This document shows positions 30,801-45,431 of a stretch of 64,000 bases of DNA, piece by piece. Numbering within the stretch: position 1 is the stretch's first letter; every line of letters starts with the position of its first letter. The position numbers were made by a program, and so were the translations under genes. The notes beneath the pieces are model-generated. The model saw nothing but the letters and a program-made list of their open reading frames with translations, was not told the origin of the DNA and ran no database searches. Location of the stretch: positions 34,601,585 through 34,665,584 of the forward strand of contig OY821788.1 in NCBI GenBank assembly GCA_963682175.1, given 5' to 3'. Origin of the DNA: Triglochin maritima (Eukaryota > Streptophyta > Magnoliopsida > Alismatales > Juncaginaceae).

Positions 30801-33010
30801 AACCTCACGAAATTTGATAAAAACACTCAATTTTTCGAATCCTCACTATTTCTTTATTTTCTGATCGGTCTCATGATACAAATGATAATGAAAATACGAA
30901 CTGTTAACCGTATGCGTTTCAACGGAGATACTAGTTGGATTTTAATTTTTTTGATAAAATCCGAAGGCTATCGGTAACGGAATTTGATAAAATATTGACT
31001 TTTACAATATCCTTAATTTTTTTTGATTTGTTGATCGGTCTCATTTTACAAATGAATATTAAAAGAGGAAAATGTTGAACATATGCGTGTCCCCGTGATA
31101 TTAGTTTGGTTTTCATTTTTTATCAAAATACAAAGACTATAGCTCACGAAATTTGAAAAAAACACTCAGTGATTCGAATCCTTACTATTTCTTCTTTTTT
31201 ATAGCGGTCTCATCACAAAAACGTATCAGAAGATGAAAGTTAAACATACGCGTTTCAACAGAGATACTAGTGAGATTTTAATTTTTTTGATAAAATCCAT
31301 ATGCTATACGTCACGAAATTTGATAAAAACATTGAGTTTTCCAAGTCCTTAATATCTTTTAATTTTTTGAGCTATTAGTTAGATTTTCATTTATTTGACA
31401 AAATCCAAAGTCTAAAGCTCACGAAATTTGACAAAATCACTCACTTTTGCAAATCCTTCATATCTTTTTATTTCCTGAGCGGTGTCAAGATACAAATTAT
31501 TGTGAAAGGATGAACTGATAAACATACGAGTTACAACGGATATATTAGTTAGATTTTGATTTTTTTGATAAAATACAATGGCTACAACTCACGAAATTTG
31601 ATAAAAACACTCAATTTTGCTAATCCCTTCTATTTCTTTACTTTCTGAGCGGTCTCATGATACAAATGTTTATGAAAAGAGAAATGTTAACCATATGCGT
31701 TTCAACGGAGATACTAGAGAGATTTTAACTTTTTTGATAAAATCCATATGCTATAGGTCACGAAATTTGATAAAAACATTGACTTTTACAATATCCATAA
31801 TAAGTTTTGATTTTTTGAGTTATTAGTTAGATTTTGATTTTTTTGACAAAATCAAAAGTCTATAGCTCAAGAAATTGGAGAAAAACACTCAGTTTTGCAA
31901 ATCCTTAATATTTTTTTATTTCCTGAGCGGTCTAAAGATACAAATTATTATGAAAGGATGAAATGTTAAACATACGCGTTTCAACGGATATATTAGTTAG
32001 ATTTTGATTATTTTGATAAAATATAATGACCACAACACGAAATTTGATAAAAGCACTCAATTTTGCGAATCCCTTCAATTTCTTTATTTTCTGAGCGGTC
32101 TCACGATACAAATGATTACGAAAAGATGAAATGTTAACCATATGCGTTTCAACGGAGATACTAGTGAGACTTTAACTTATTTGATAAAATCCATATGCTA
32201 TAGGTCACGAAATTTGATAAAAACATTGACTTTTACAATATCCATAATAAGTTTTGATTTTCTATGTTACTAGTTAGATTTTCATATTTTTGACAAAATC
32301 AAAAGTCTATAGCTCACGAAATTGGAGAAAAACACTCGGTTTTGCAAATCCTTAATATTTTTTTCTTTCCCGAGTGGTCTCAAAATACAAATTATTATGA
32401 AAAGATAAAATGTTAAACATACGCGTTTCAACAGATATAATAGTTAGATTTTGATTTTTTTGATAAAATACAATGACTACACCTCACGAAATTTGATAAA
32501 AACACTCAATTTTGCGAATCCCATTTATTTCTTTATTTTCTGAGCGTTCACACTGTACAAATGATTATGAAAAGATGACATGTTAACCATATGTGCTTCA
32601 ACGGAGATACTAGTGAGATTTTAGTTTTTTTGATAAAATCCACATGCTATAGGTCACGAAATTTGATAATAACATTGACTTTTACGAAATCCATAATATC
32701 TTTTAAAGTTTTGAGCTATTAGTTAGATTTTCAATATTTACCAAAATCAAAAGTCTATAACTCAAGAAATTTGACAAAATCACTCAGTTTTGCAAATCCT
32801 TCATATATTTTTATTTCCTGAGCGGTCTCAAGATACAAATTATTATGAAAGGATGAAATGTTAAACATACGAGTTTCAAACGATATATTAGTTAGATTTT
32901 GATTTTTTTTGATAAAATACAATGGCTACAACTCACGAAATTTGATAAAAACACTCAATTTTGCGAATCCCTTATATTTCTTTATTTTCTGAGCGGTCTC
33001 ATGATACAAA
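24900..33010. repeat. Higher-order repeat B, period about 2.9 kb
   Basis: Three near-identical units start at about 24900, 27803 and 30713 (offsets 2903 and 2910 bp); the third breaks off near 33010. Markers such as the segments at 25118, 28021 and 30931 and those at 26119, 29022 and 31932 keep these offsets. Units 2 and 3 share a small deletion at their left edge (near 27790 and 30700) that unit 1 lacks, so they are the closest pair. Related sequence returns at about 39.4-41.8 kb. Confidence 0.85.
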
Positions 33011-36000
33011 TGATTACGAAAAGATGAAATGTCAACCATATGCGTTTCAACGGAGATACTAGTGAGACTTCAACTTATTTGATAAAATCCATAGGCTATA
33101 GGTCACGAAATTTGATAAAATACAATGGCTAAACCTCACGAAATTTGATAAAAACACTCAATTTTTTGAATCGTCACTATTTCTTTATTCTTTGATCGGT
33201 CTCACGATACAAATGATTACGAAAAGATGAAATGTTAACCATATGCGTTTCAACGGAGATACTAGTGAGACTTTAACTTATTTGATAAAATCCATAGGCT
33301 ATAGGTCACGAAATTTGATAAAAACATTGACTTTTACAATATCCATAATAAGTTTTGATTTTCTAAGTTATTAGTTAGATTTTCATTTTTTTGACAAAAT
33401 CAAAATTCTATAGCTCACGAAATTGGAGAAAAACACTCGGTTTTGCAAATCCTTAATATTTTTTTCTTTCCTGAGTGGTCTCAAAATACAAATTATTATG
33501 AAAAGATAAAATGTTAAACATACGCGTTTCAACAGATATAACAGTTGGATTTTGATTTTTTTGATAAAATACAATGACTACACCTCTCGAAATTTGATAA
33601 AAACACTCAATTTTGCGAATCCCATTTATTTCTTTATTTTCTGAGCGTTCACACTATACAAATGATTATGAAAAGATGACATGTTAACCATATGTGCTTC
33701 AACGGAGATACTAGTGAGATTTTAGTTTTTTTGATAAAATCCACATGCTATAGGTCACGAAATTTGATAATAACATTGACTTTTACAATATCCATAATAT
33801 CTTTTAAAGTTTTGAGCTATTAGTTAGATTTTCAATATTTACCAAAATCAAAAGTCTATAACTCAAGAAATTTGACAAAATCACTCAGTTTTGCAAATCC
33901 TTCATATTTTTTTATTTCCTGAGCGGTCTCAAGATACAAATTATTATGAAAGGATGAAATGTTAAACATACGAGTTTCAAACGATATATTAGTTAGCTTT
34001 TGATTTTTTTGATAAAATACAATGGCTACAACTCACGAAATTTGATAAAAACACTCAATTTTGCGAATCCCTTATATTTATTTATTTATTTTCTGAGCGG
34101 TCTCATGATACAAATGATTATGAAAAGACGAAATCTTAACCATATGAGTTTCAACGAAGATACTAGTGAGATTTTAACTTTTTTGATAAAATCCATATGC
34201 TAAAGGTCACGAAATTTGATAAAAAAATTGACTTTTTCAAATCCTTAATTTTTTTAATTTTGTGAGCGGTCTCATGTTACAAATGAATATTAAAAGAGGA
34301 AAATGTTGAACATATGCGTGTCACCGTGATATTAGTTTGATTTTCATTTTCTTGATAAAATACAAATGCTATAACTCACGAAATTTGATAAAAACACTAA
34401 GTTTTTCGAATCCTTACTATTTCATCATTTTTATAGCGGTCTCATCACACAAATGTTTATCAGAAGATGAAAAGTTAAACATATGCGTTTCAACGGATAT
34501 ACTAGTGAAATTTTAATTTTTTATAAAATCCATAGGCTATATGTCACGAAATTTGATAAAAACACTCAATTTGCGAATCCCATTTATTTCTTTATTTTCT
34601 GAGCATTCTCACGATACAAATGATTATGAAAAGATGACATGTTAACCATATGTGTTTCAACGGAGATACTAGTGAGATTTTAGTTTTTTTGATAAAATCC
34701 ATATGCTATACGTCACGAAATTTAATAAAAACATTGAGTTTTCCAAGTCCTTAATATCTTTTAATTTTTTGAGCTATTAGTTAGATTTTCATTTATTTGA
34801 CAAAATCCAAAGTCTAAAGCTCACGAAATTTGACAAAATCACTCACTTTTGCAAATCCTTCATATCTTTTTATTTCCAGAGCGGTGTCAAGATACAAATT
34901 ATTATGAAAGGATGAAATGATAAACATACGAGTTACAACGGATATATTAGTTAGATTTTGATTTTTTTGATAAAATACAATGGCTACAACTCACGAAATT
35001 TGATAAAAACACTCAATTTCGCTAATCCCTTCTATTTCTTTATTTTCTGAGCGGTCTCATGATACAAATGTTTATGAAAAGAGAAATGTTAACCATATGC
35101 GTTTCAACGGAGATACTAGAGAGATTTTAACTTTTTTGATAAAATCCATATGCTATAGGTCACGAAATTTGATAAAAACATTGACTTTTACAATATCCAT
35201 AATAAGTTTTGATTTTTTGAGTTATTAGTTAGATTTTGATTTTTTTGACAAAATCAAAAGTCTATAGCTCACGAAATTGGAGAAAAACACTCAGTTTTGC
35301 AAATCCTTAATATTTTTTTATTTCCTGAGCGGTCTAAAGATACAAATTATTATGAAAGGATGAAATGTTAAACATACGCGTTTCAATGGATATATTAGTT
35401 AGATTTTGATAAAATATAATGACTACAACACGAAATTTGATAAAAGCACTCAATTTTGCGAATCCCTTCAATTTCTTTATTTTCTGAGCGGTCTCACGAT
35501 ACAAATGATTACGAAAAGATGAAATGTTAACCATATGCGTTTCAACGGAGATACTAGTGAGACTTTAACTTATTTGATAAAATCCATAGGCTATAGGTCA
35601 CGAAATTTGATAAAAACATTGACTTTTACAATATCCATAATAAGTTTTGATTTTCTATGTTACTAGTTAGATTTTCATATTTTTGACAAAATCAAAAGTC
35701 TATAGCTCACGAAATTGGAGAAAAACACTCGGTTTTGCAAATCCTTAATATTTTTTTCTTTCCCAAGTGGTCTCAAAATACAAATTATTATGAAAAGATA
35801 AAATGTTAAACATACTCGTTTCAACAGATATAATAGTTAGATTTTGATTTTTTTGATAAAATACAATGACTACACCTCACGAAATTTGATAAAAACACTC
35901 AATTTTGCGAATCCCATTTATTTCTTTATTTTCTGAGCGTTCACACTATACAAATGATTATGAAAAGATGACATGTTAACCATATGTGCTTCAACGGAGA

Positions 36001-36149
36001 TACTAGTGAGATTTTAGTTTTTTTGATAAAATCCATATGCTATAGGTCACGAAATTTGATAATAACATTGACTTTTACGAAATCCATAATATCTTTCAAA
36101 GTTTTGAGCTATTAGTTAGATTTTCAATATTTACCAAAATCAAAAGTCT

Positions 36150-39100
36150 ATAACTCAAGAAATTTGACAAAATCACTCAGTTTTGCAAATCCTTCATATT
36201 TTTTTATTTCCTGAGCGGTCTCAAGATACAAATTATTATGAAAGGATGAAATGTTAAACATACGAGTTTCAAACGATATATTAGTTAGATTTTGATTTTT
36301 TTTGATAAAATACAATGGCTACAACTAACGAAATTTGATAAAAACACTCAATTTTGCGAATCCCTTATATTTCTTTATTTTCTGAGCGGTCTCATGATAC
36401 AAATGATTATGAAAAGACGAAATGTTAACCATATGAGTTTCAACAAAGATACTAGTGAGATTTTAACGTTTTTGATAAAATCCATATGCTATAGGTCACG
36501 AAATTTGTTAAAAACATTGACTTTTTCAAATCCTTAATTTTTTTAATTTTTTGAGCGGTCTCATGTTACAAATGAATATTAAAAGAGGAAAATGTTGAAC
36601 ATATGCGTGTCACCGTGATATTAGTTTGATTTTCATTTTCTTGATAAAATACAAATGCTATAACTCACGAAATTTGATAAAAACACTAAGTTTTTCGAAT
36701 CCTTACTATTTCATCATTTTTATAGCGGTCTCATCACACAAATGTTTATCAGAAGATGAAAAGTTAAACATATGCGTTTCAACGGATATACTAGTGAAAT
36801 TTTAATTTTTTTTATAAAATCCATAGGCTATATGTCACGAAATTTGATAAAAACACTCAATTTGCGAATCCCATTTATTTCTTTATTTTCTGAGCATTCT
36901 CACGATACAAATGATTATGAAAAGATGACATGTTAACCATATGTGTTTCAACGGAGATACTAGTGAGATTTTAGTTTTTTTGATAAAATCCACATGCTAT
37001 AGGTCACGAAATTTGATAATAACATTGACTTTTACGAAATCCATAATATCTTTCAAAGTTTTGAGCTATTAGTTAGATTTTCAATATTTACCAAAATCAA
37101 AAGTCTATAACTCAAGAAATTTGACAAAATCACTCAGTTTTGCAAATCCTTCATATTTTTTTATTTCCTGAGCGGTCTCAAGATACAAATTATTATGAAA
37201 GGATGATATGTTAAACATACGAGTTTCAAACGATATATTAGTTAGATTTTGATTTTTTTGATAAAATACAATAGCTACAACTCACGAAATTTGATAAAAA
37301 CACTCAATTTTGCGAATCACTTATATTTATTTATTTTCTGAGCTGTCTCATGATACAAATGATTATGAAAAGACGAAATGTTAACCATATTAGTTTCAAC
37401 GAAGATACTAGTGAGATTTTAACTTTTTTGATAAAATCCATATGCTATAGGTCACGAAATTTGATAAAAACATTGACTTTTTCAAATCCTTAATTTTTTT
37501 TTAATTTTTTGAGCGGTCTCATGTTACAAATGAATATTAAAAGAGGAAAATGTTGAACATATGCATGTCACCGTGATATTAGTTTGATTTTCATTTTCTT
37601 AATAAAATACAAATGCTATAACTCACGAAATTTGATAAAAACACTAAGTTTTTCGAATCCTTACTATTTCATCATTTTTATAGCGGTCTCATCACACAAA
37701 TGTTTATCAGAAGATGAAAAGTTAAACATATGCGTTTCAACGGATATACTAGTGAGATTTTAATTTTTTTTTATAAAATCCATAGGCTATATGCCACGAA
37801 ATTTGATAAAAACACTCAATTTGCGAATCCCATTTATTTCTTTATTTTCTGAGCGTTCTCACGATACAAATGATTATGAAAAGATGACATGTTAACCATA
37901 TGTGTTTCAACGGAGATACTAGTGAGATTTTAGTTTTTTTGATAAAATCCACATGCTATTATAGGTCACAAAATTTGATAATAACATTGACTTTTACGAA
38001 ATCCATAATATCTTTTAAAGTTTTGAGCTATTAGTTAGATTTTCATTATTTACCAAAATCAAAAGTCTATAACTCAAGAAATTTGACAAAATCACTCAGT
38101 TTTGCAAATCCTTCATATTTTTTATTTCCTGAGCGGTCTCAAGATACAAATTATTATGAAAGGATGAAATGTTAAACATACGAGTTTCAAACGATATATT
38201 AGTTAGATTTTGATTTTTTTGATAAAATACAATGGCTACAACTCACGAAATTTGATAAAAACACTCAATTTTGCGAATCCCTTATATTTCTTTATTTTCT
38301 GAGCGGTCTCATGATACAAATGATTATGAAAAGACGAAATGTTAACCATATGAGTTTCAACGAAGATACTAGTGAGATTTTAACTTTTTTGATAAAATCC
38401 ATATGCTATAGGTCACGAAATTTGTTAAAAACATTGACTTTTTCAAATCCTTAATTTTTTAATTTTTTGAGCGGTCTCATGTTACAAATGAATATTAAAA
38501 GAGGAAAATGTTGAACATATGCGTGTCACCGTGATATTAGTTTGATTTTCATTTTCTTGATAAAATACAAATGCTATAACTCACGAAATTTGATAAAAAC
38601 ACTAAGTTTTTCGAATCCTTACTATTTCATCATTTTTATAGCGGTCTCATCACACAAATGTTTATCAGAAGATGAAAAGTTAAACATATGCGTTTCAACG
38701 GATATACTAGTGAAATTTTATTTTTTTTTATAAAATCCATAGGCTATATGTCACGAAATTTGATAAAAACACTCAATTTGCGAATCCCATTTATTTCTTT
38801 ATTTTCTGAGCATTCTCACGATACAAATGATTATGAAAAGATGACATGTTAACCATATGTGTTTCAACGGAGATACTAGTGAGATTTTAGTTTTTTTGAT
38901 AAAATCCACATGCTATAGGTCACGAAATTTGATAATAACATTGACTTTTACGAAATCCATAATATCTTTCAAAGTTTTGAGCTATTAGTTAGATTTTCAA
39001 TATTTACCAAAATCAAAAGTCTATAACTCAAGAAATTTGACAAAATCACTCAGTTTTGCAAATCCTTCATATTTTTTTATTTCCTGAGCGGTCTCAAGAT

Positions 39101-39400
39101 ACAAATTATTATGAAAGGATGAAATGTTAAACATACGAGTTTCAAACGATATATTAGTTAGATTTTGATTTTTTTGATAAAATACAATGGCTACAACTCA
39201 CGAAATTTGATAAAAACACTCAATTTTGCGAATCACTTATATTTATTTATTTTCTGAGCGGTCTCATGATACAAATGATTATGAAAAGACGAAATGTTAA
39301 CCATATTAGTTTCAACGAAGATACTAGTGAGATTTTAACTTTTTTGATAAAATCCATATGCTATAGGTCACGAAATTTGATAAAAACACCAAGTTTTTCG
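36150..39400. repeat. Higher-order repeat C, period about 960 bp
   Basis: The block around ATTATGAAAGGATG followed by ACATACGAGTTTCAAACGA recurs near 36230, 37190, 38150 and 39110, that is, every 960 bp. Small differences alternate between units, so units 1 and 3 (offset 1920 bp) look closer than neighbours and the true unit may be a dimer. Confidence 0.75.
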
Positions 39401-42400
39401 AATCCTTACTATTTCATCATTTTTATAGCGGTCTCATCACACAAATGTTTATCAGAATATGAAAAGTTAAACATATGCGTTTCAACGGATATACTAGTGA
39501 GATTTTAATTTTTTTTATAAAATCCATAGGTTATATGTCACGAAATTTGATAAAAACATTGAGTTTGCCAAATCCTTAATATCATTTAATTTTTGAGCTA
39601 TTAGTTAGATTTTCATTTTTTTTGACAAAATCCAAAGTCTACAGCTCACGAAATTTGACAAAATCACTAAGTTTTGTAAATCCTTCATAACTTTTTATTT
39701 CCAACATACAAATTATTATGAAAGGATGAGATGTTAAACATACGCGCTTCAGCGGATATATTAGTTAGATTTTGTTTATTTTGATAAAATACAATGGCTA
39801 AACCTCACGAAATTTGATAAAAACACTCAATTTTTCGAATCCTCGCTATTTCTTTATTTTCTGATCGGTCTCATGATACAAATGATAATGAAAATACGAA
39901 CTCTTAACCGTATACGTTTCAACGGAGATACTAGTTGGATTTTATTTTTTTTTGATAAAATCCGAAGGCTATCGGTAACGGAATTTGATAAAATATTGAC
40001 TTTTACAATATCCTTAATTTTTTTTGATTTGTTGATCGGTCTCATTTTACAAATGAATATTAAAAGAGGAAAATGTTGAACATATGCGTGTCCCCGGGAT
40101 ATTAGTTTGGTTTTCATTTTTTATTAAAATACAAAGACTATAGCTCACGAAATTTGAAAAAAACACTCAGTGTTTCGAATCCTTACTATTTCTTATTTTT
40201 TATAGCGGTCTGATCACAAAAACGTATCAGAAGATGAAAAGTTAAACATACGCGTTTCAACAGAGATACTAGTGAGATTTTAATTTTTTTGATAAAATCC
40301 ATATGCTATACGTCACGAAATTTGATAAAAACATTGAGTTTTCCAAGTCCTTAATATCTTTTAATTTTTTGAGCTATTAGTTAGATTTTCATTATTTACC
40401 AAAATCAAAAGTCTATAATTCAAGAAATTTGACAAAATCACTCAGTTTTGCAAATCCTTCATATTTTTTTATTTCCTTAGCGGTCTCAAGATACAAATTA
40501 TTATGAAAGGATGAAATGATAAACATACGAGTTACAACGGATATATTAGTTAGATTTTGATTTTTTTGACAAAATACAATGGCTACAACTCACGAAATTT
40601 GATAAAAACACTGAATTTTGCTAATCCCTTCTATTTCATTATTTTCTGAGCGGTCTCATGATACAAATGTTTATGAAAAGAGAAATGTTAACCATATGCG
40701 TTTCAACGGACATACTAGAGAGATTTTAACTTTTTTGATAAAATCCATATGCTATAGGTCACGAAATTTGATAAAAACATTGACTTTTACAATATCCATA
40801 ATAAGTTTTGATTTTTTGAGTTATTAGTTAGATTTTGATTTTTTTTTGACAAAATCAAAAGTCTATAGCTCACGAAATTGGAGAAAAACACTCAGTTTTG
40901 CAAATCCTTAACATTTTTTTATTTCCTGAGCGGTCTAAAGATACAAATTATTATGAAAGGATGAAATGTTAAACATACGCGTTTCAACGGATATATTAGT
41001 TAGATTTTGATTATTTTGATAAAATACAATGACTACAACACGAAATTTGATAAAAGCACTCAATTTTGCGAATCCCTTCAATTTCTTTATTTTCTGAGCG
41101 GTCTCACGATACAAATGATTACGAAAAGATGAAATGTTAACCATATGCGTTTCAACGGAGATACTAGTGAGACTTTAACTTATTTGATAAAATCCATATG
41201 CTATAGGTCACGAAATTTGATAAAAACATTGACTTTTACAATATCCATAATAAGTTTTGATTTTCTATGTTACTAGTTAGATTTTCATATTTTTGACAAA
41301 ATCAAAAGTCTATAGCTCACGAAATTGGAGAAAAACACTCGGTTTTGCAAATCCTTAATATTTTTTTCTTTCCCGAGTGGTCTCAAAATACAAATTATTA
41401 TGAAAAGATAAAATGTTAAACATACGCGTTTCAACAGATATAATAGTTAGATTTTGAGTTTTTTGATAAAATACAATGACTACACCTCACGAAATTTGAT
41501 AAAAACACTCAATTTTGCGAATCCCATTTATTTCTTTATTTTCTGAGCGTTCACACTATACAAATGATTATGAAAAGATGATATGTTAACCATATGTGCT
41601 TCAACGGAGATATTAGTGAGATTTTAGTTTTTTTGATAAAATCCACATGCTATAGGTCACAAAATTTGATAATAACATTGACTTTTACGAAATCCATAAT
41701 AATTTTTTAAAGTTTTGAGCTATTAGTTAGATTTTCATTATTTACCAAAATCAAAAGTCTATAATTCAAGAAATTTGACAAAATCACTCAGTTTTGCAAA
41801 TCCTTCATATTTTTTTTATTTCCTGATCGGTCTCATGATACAAATTATTATGAAAGGATGAAATGTTAAACATACGAGTTTCAAACGATATATTAGTTAG
41901 ATTTTGATTTTTTTGATAAAATACAATGGCTAAACCTCACGAAATTTGATAAAAACACTCAATTTTTTGAATCCTCACTATTTCTTTATTCTCTGATCGG
42001 TCTCACGATACAAATGATTACGAAATGATGAAATGTTAACCATATGCGTTTCAACGGAGATACTAGTGAGAATTTAACTTATTTGATAAAATCCATAGGC
42101 TATAGGTCACGAAATTTGATAAAAACATTGACTTTTACAATATCCATAATAAGTTTTGATTTTCTTAGTTATTAGTTAGATTTTCATTTTTTTGACAAAA
42201 TCAAAAGTCTATAGCTCACGAAATTGGAGAAAAACACTCGGTTTTGCAAATCCTTAATATTTTTTTCTTTCATGAGTGGTCTCAAAATACAAATTATTAT
42301 GAAAAGATAAAATGTTAAACATACGCGTTTCAACAGATATAATAGTTAGATTTTGATTTTTTTGATAAAATACAATGACTACACCTCTCGAAATTTGATA

Positions 42401-44994
42401 AAAACACTCAATTTTGCGAATCCCATTTATTTCTTTATTTTCTGAGCGTTCTCACGATACAAATGATTATGAAAAGATGAGATGTTAACCATATGTGTTT
42501 CAACGGAGATACTAGTGAGATTTTAGTTTTTTTGATAAAATCCACATGCTATAGGTCACAAAATTTGATAATAACATTGACTTTTACGAAATCCATAATA
42601 TCTTTTAATTTTTGAGGTATTAGTTAGATTTTCATCTTTTTGACAAAATCCAAAGTCTAAAGCTCACGAAATTTGACAAAATCACTCAGTTTTGCAAATC
42701 CTTCATAGCTTTTTATTTCCTCAGCGGTCTCAATATACAAATTATTACGAAAGGATGAAATGTTAAACATACGCGTTTCAACGGATATATTAGTTAGATT
42801 TTGATTTTTTTGATAAAATACAATGGCTACAACTCCCAAAATTTGATAAAAACACTCAATTTTGCGAATCCCTTTTATTTCTTTATTTTCTGAGCGTTCT
42901 CATGATACAAATGATTATGAAAAGATGACATGTTAACCATATGTGTTTCAACGGAGATACTAGTGAGATTTTAACTTTTTTGATAAAATCCACATGCTGT
43001 ATGTCACGAAATTTGATAAAATATCGACTTTTACAATATCCATAATATTTTTTGATTTTTTGAGTTATTAGTTAGATTTTCATTTTTTTGACAAAATCAA
43101 AAGTCTATAGCTCACGAAATTGGAGAAAAACACTCAGTTTTGCAAATCCGTAATATATTTTTATTTCTTGAGCGGTCTCAGGATACAAATTATTATGAAA
43201 AGATGAAATGTTAAACATACGCATTTCAACGGATATATTAGTTTGATTTTGATTATTTTGATAAAATACAATGGCTAAACCTCACGAAATTTGATAAAAA
43301 CACTCAATTTTTCGAATCCTCACTATTTCTTTATTCTCTGATCGGTCTCATGATACAAATGATTATGAAAGGACGAAATGTTAACCGTATGCGTTTCAAT
43401 GGAGATACTAGTTGGATTTTATTTTTTTTAATAAAATCCAAAGGCTATCGGTAACGAAATTTGATAAAAACAATGAGTTTTTAAAATCCTTAATTTGTTT
43501 TTAATTTTTTGAGCGGTCTCATGTTACAAATGAATATTAAAAGAGGGAAATGTTGAACATATGCGTGTCACCGTGATATTAGTTTGATTTTCATTTTCTT
43601 GATAAAATACAAATGCTATAACTTACGAAATTTGATAAAAACACTAAGTTTTTCGAATCCTTACTATTTCTTCATTTTTATAGAGGTCTCGTCACACAAA
43701 TGTTTATCAGAAGATGAAAAGTTAAACATATCCGTGTCAACAGATATACTAGTGAGATTTTAATATTTTATATAAAATCCATAGGCTATATGTCACGAAA
43801 TTTGATAAAAACATTGAGTTTTCCAAATCCTTAATATCTTTTAATTTTTGAGCTATTTGTTAGATTTTCATCTTTTTGACAAAATCCAAAGTCTAAAGCT
43901 CACGAAATTTGACAAAATCACTCAGTTTTGCAAATCCTTCATATCTTTTTATTTCCTGAGCGGTCTCAATATACAAATTATTATGAAAGGATGAAATGTT
44001 AAACATACGCGTTTCAACGGATATATTAGTTGGATTTTGATTTTTTTGATAAAATACAATGGCTACAACTCCCAAAATTTGATAAAAACACTCAATTTTG
44101 CGAATCCCTTTTATTTCTTTATTTTCTGAGCGTTCTCATGATACAAATGATTATGAAAAGATGACATGTTAACCATATGCGTTTCAACGGAGATACTAGT
44201 GAGATTTTAACTTTTTTGATAAAATCCACATGCTGTATGTCACGAAATTTGATAAAATATCGACTTTTACAATATCCTTAATATTTTTTGATTTTTTGAG
44301 TTATTAGTTAGATTTTCATTTTTTTGACAAAATCAAAAGTCTATAGCTCACGAAATTGGAGAAAAACACTCAGTTTTGCAAATCCGTAATATATTTTTAT
44401 TTCTTGAGCGGTCTTAGGATACAAATTATTATGAAAGGATGAAATGTTAAACATACGCGTGTCAACGGATATATTAGTTTGATTTTGATGATTTTGATAA
44501 AATACAATGGCTAACCTCACGAAATTTGATAAAAACACTCAATTTTTTGAATCCTCACTATTTCTTTATTCTCTGATAGGTCTCATGATACAAATGATTA
44601 TGAAAGGACGAAATGTTAACCGTATCCGTTTCAATGGAGATACTAGTTGGATTTTAATTGTTTTTAATAAAATCAAAAGGCTACCGGTAACGAAATTTGA
44701 TAAAAACAATGAGTTTTTAAAATCCTTAATTTTTTTAATTTTTTGAGCGGTCTCATGTTACAAATGAATATTAAAAGAGGGAAACGTTGAACATATGCGT
44801 GTCACCGTGATATTAGTATGATTTTCATTTTCTTGATAAAATACAAATGCTATAGCTCACGAAATTTGATAAAAACACTAAGTTTTTCGAATCCTTACTA
44901 TTTCATCATTTTCATAGCGGTCTTGTAACACAAATGTTTATCAGAAGAAGAAAAGTTAAACATATGCGTGTCAACGGATATACTAGTGAGGGTT

Positions 44995-45431
44995 TAGGGT
45001 TTTTTTGGGTTTAGGTTTTTCTTGGGTTTAGGCTTTAGGGTTTAAGGTTTAGGGTTTAGGGTTTTTTTAGGGTTTAGCGTTTAAGGTTTTTTTAGGGTTT
45101 AGGGTTTAGGGTTTTTAAGGTTTAGGGTTAAGGCTTTTAGGGTTTAGGGTTTAGGGTTTTAGGGTTTAGCGTTTAGAGTTTAGGGTTTTTAGGGTTTAGG
45201 GTTTAGGGTTTTAGGGTTTAGGGTTTTAGGGTTTTAGGGTTTAGGGTTTACGGTTTAGGGTTATGGTTATTTTTTTAGGGTTTAGGGTTTTTAGGGTTTT
45301 AGGGTTTTTAGGGTTTTAGGGTTTTAGGGTTTAGGGTTTAGGGTATTTAGGGTTTAGGGTTTAGGGTTTAGGGTTTATTTAGTGTTTAGGGTTTATTTAG
45401 GGTTTAGGGTTTAGGGTTTAGGGTTTTTTTT
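44995..45431 (+). repeat. Interstitial telomeric tract 1
   Basis: Degenerate TTTAGGG repeats in the same orientation as the terminal telomere, with frequent extra T residues and variants such as TTTAGCG and TTTAAGG. It follows the satellite without a gap and ends in a T-run (45424-45431) that starts insert 1. Confidence 0.95.

Larger units (their letters stand above)
2885..44994. repeat. Subtelomeric satellite array, about 169-bp monomer
   Basis: The whole interval is tandem AT-rich satellite. Anchors such as TCACGAAATTTGATAAAAAC and GAGCGGTCTCATGATACAAA recur throughout. Successive GATAAAAT anchors at 13693 and 13862, and at 13972 and 14141, are 169 bp apart, and 110-bp short units are interspersed. 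The size is close to a nucleosome repeat, as is common for plant satellites. Two alternating subtypes are visible: one follows the anchor with ACAATGGCTACAACTC, the other with CCATAGGCTATAGGTC. The many 60-96 residue open frames on both strands recur with the monomers and are by-products of the repeat. No gene, RNA gene or transposon was seen inside the array. It begins at about 2885 and ends at the first telomeric tract. Confidence 0.97.

Noticed and set aside
2885..44994. Dozens of open frames of 60-96 codons on both strands
   Set aside because: They recur at satellite periods, translate the same repeat on either strand and show no known domain; they are by-products of AT-rich tandem repeats.
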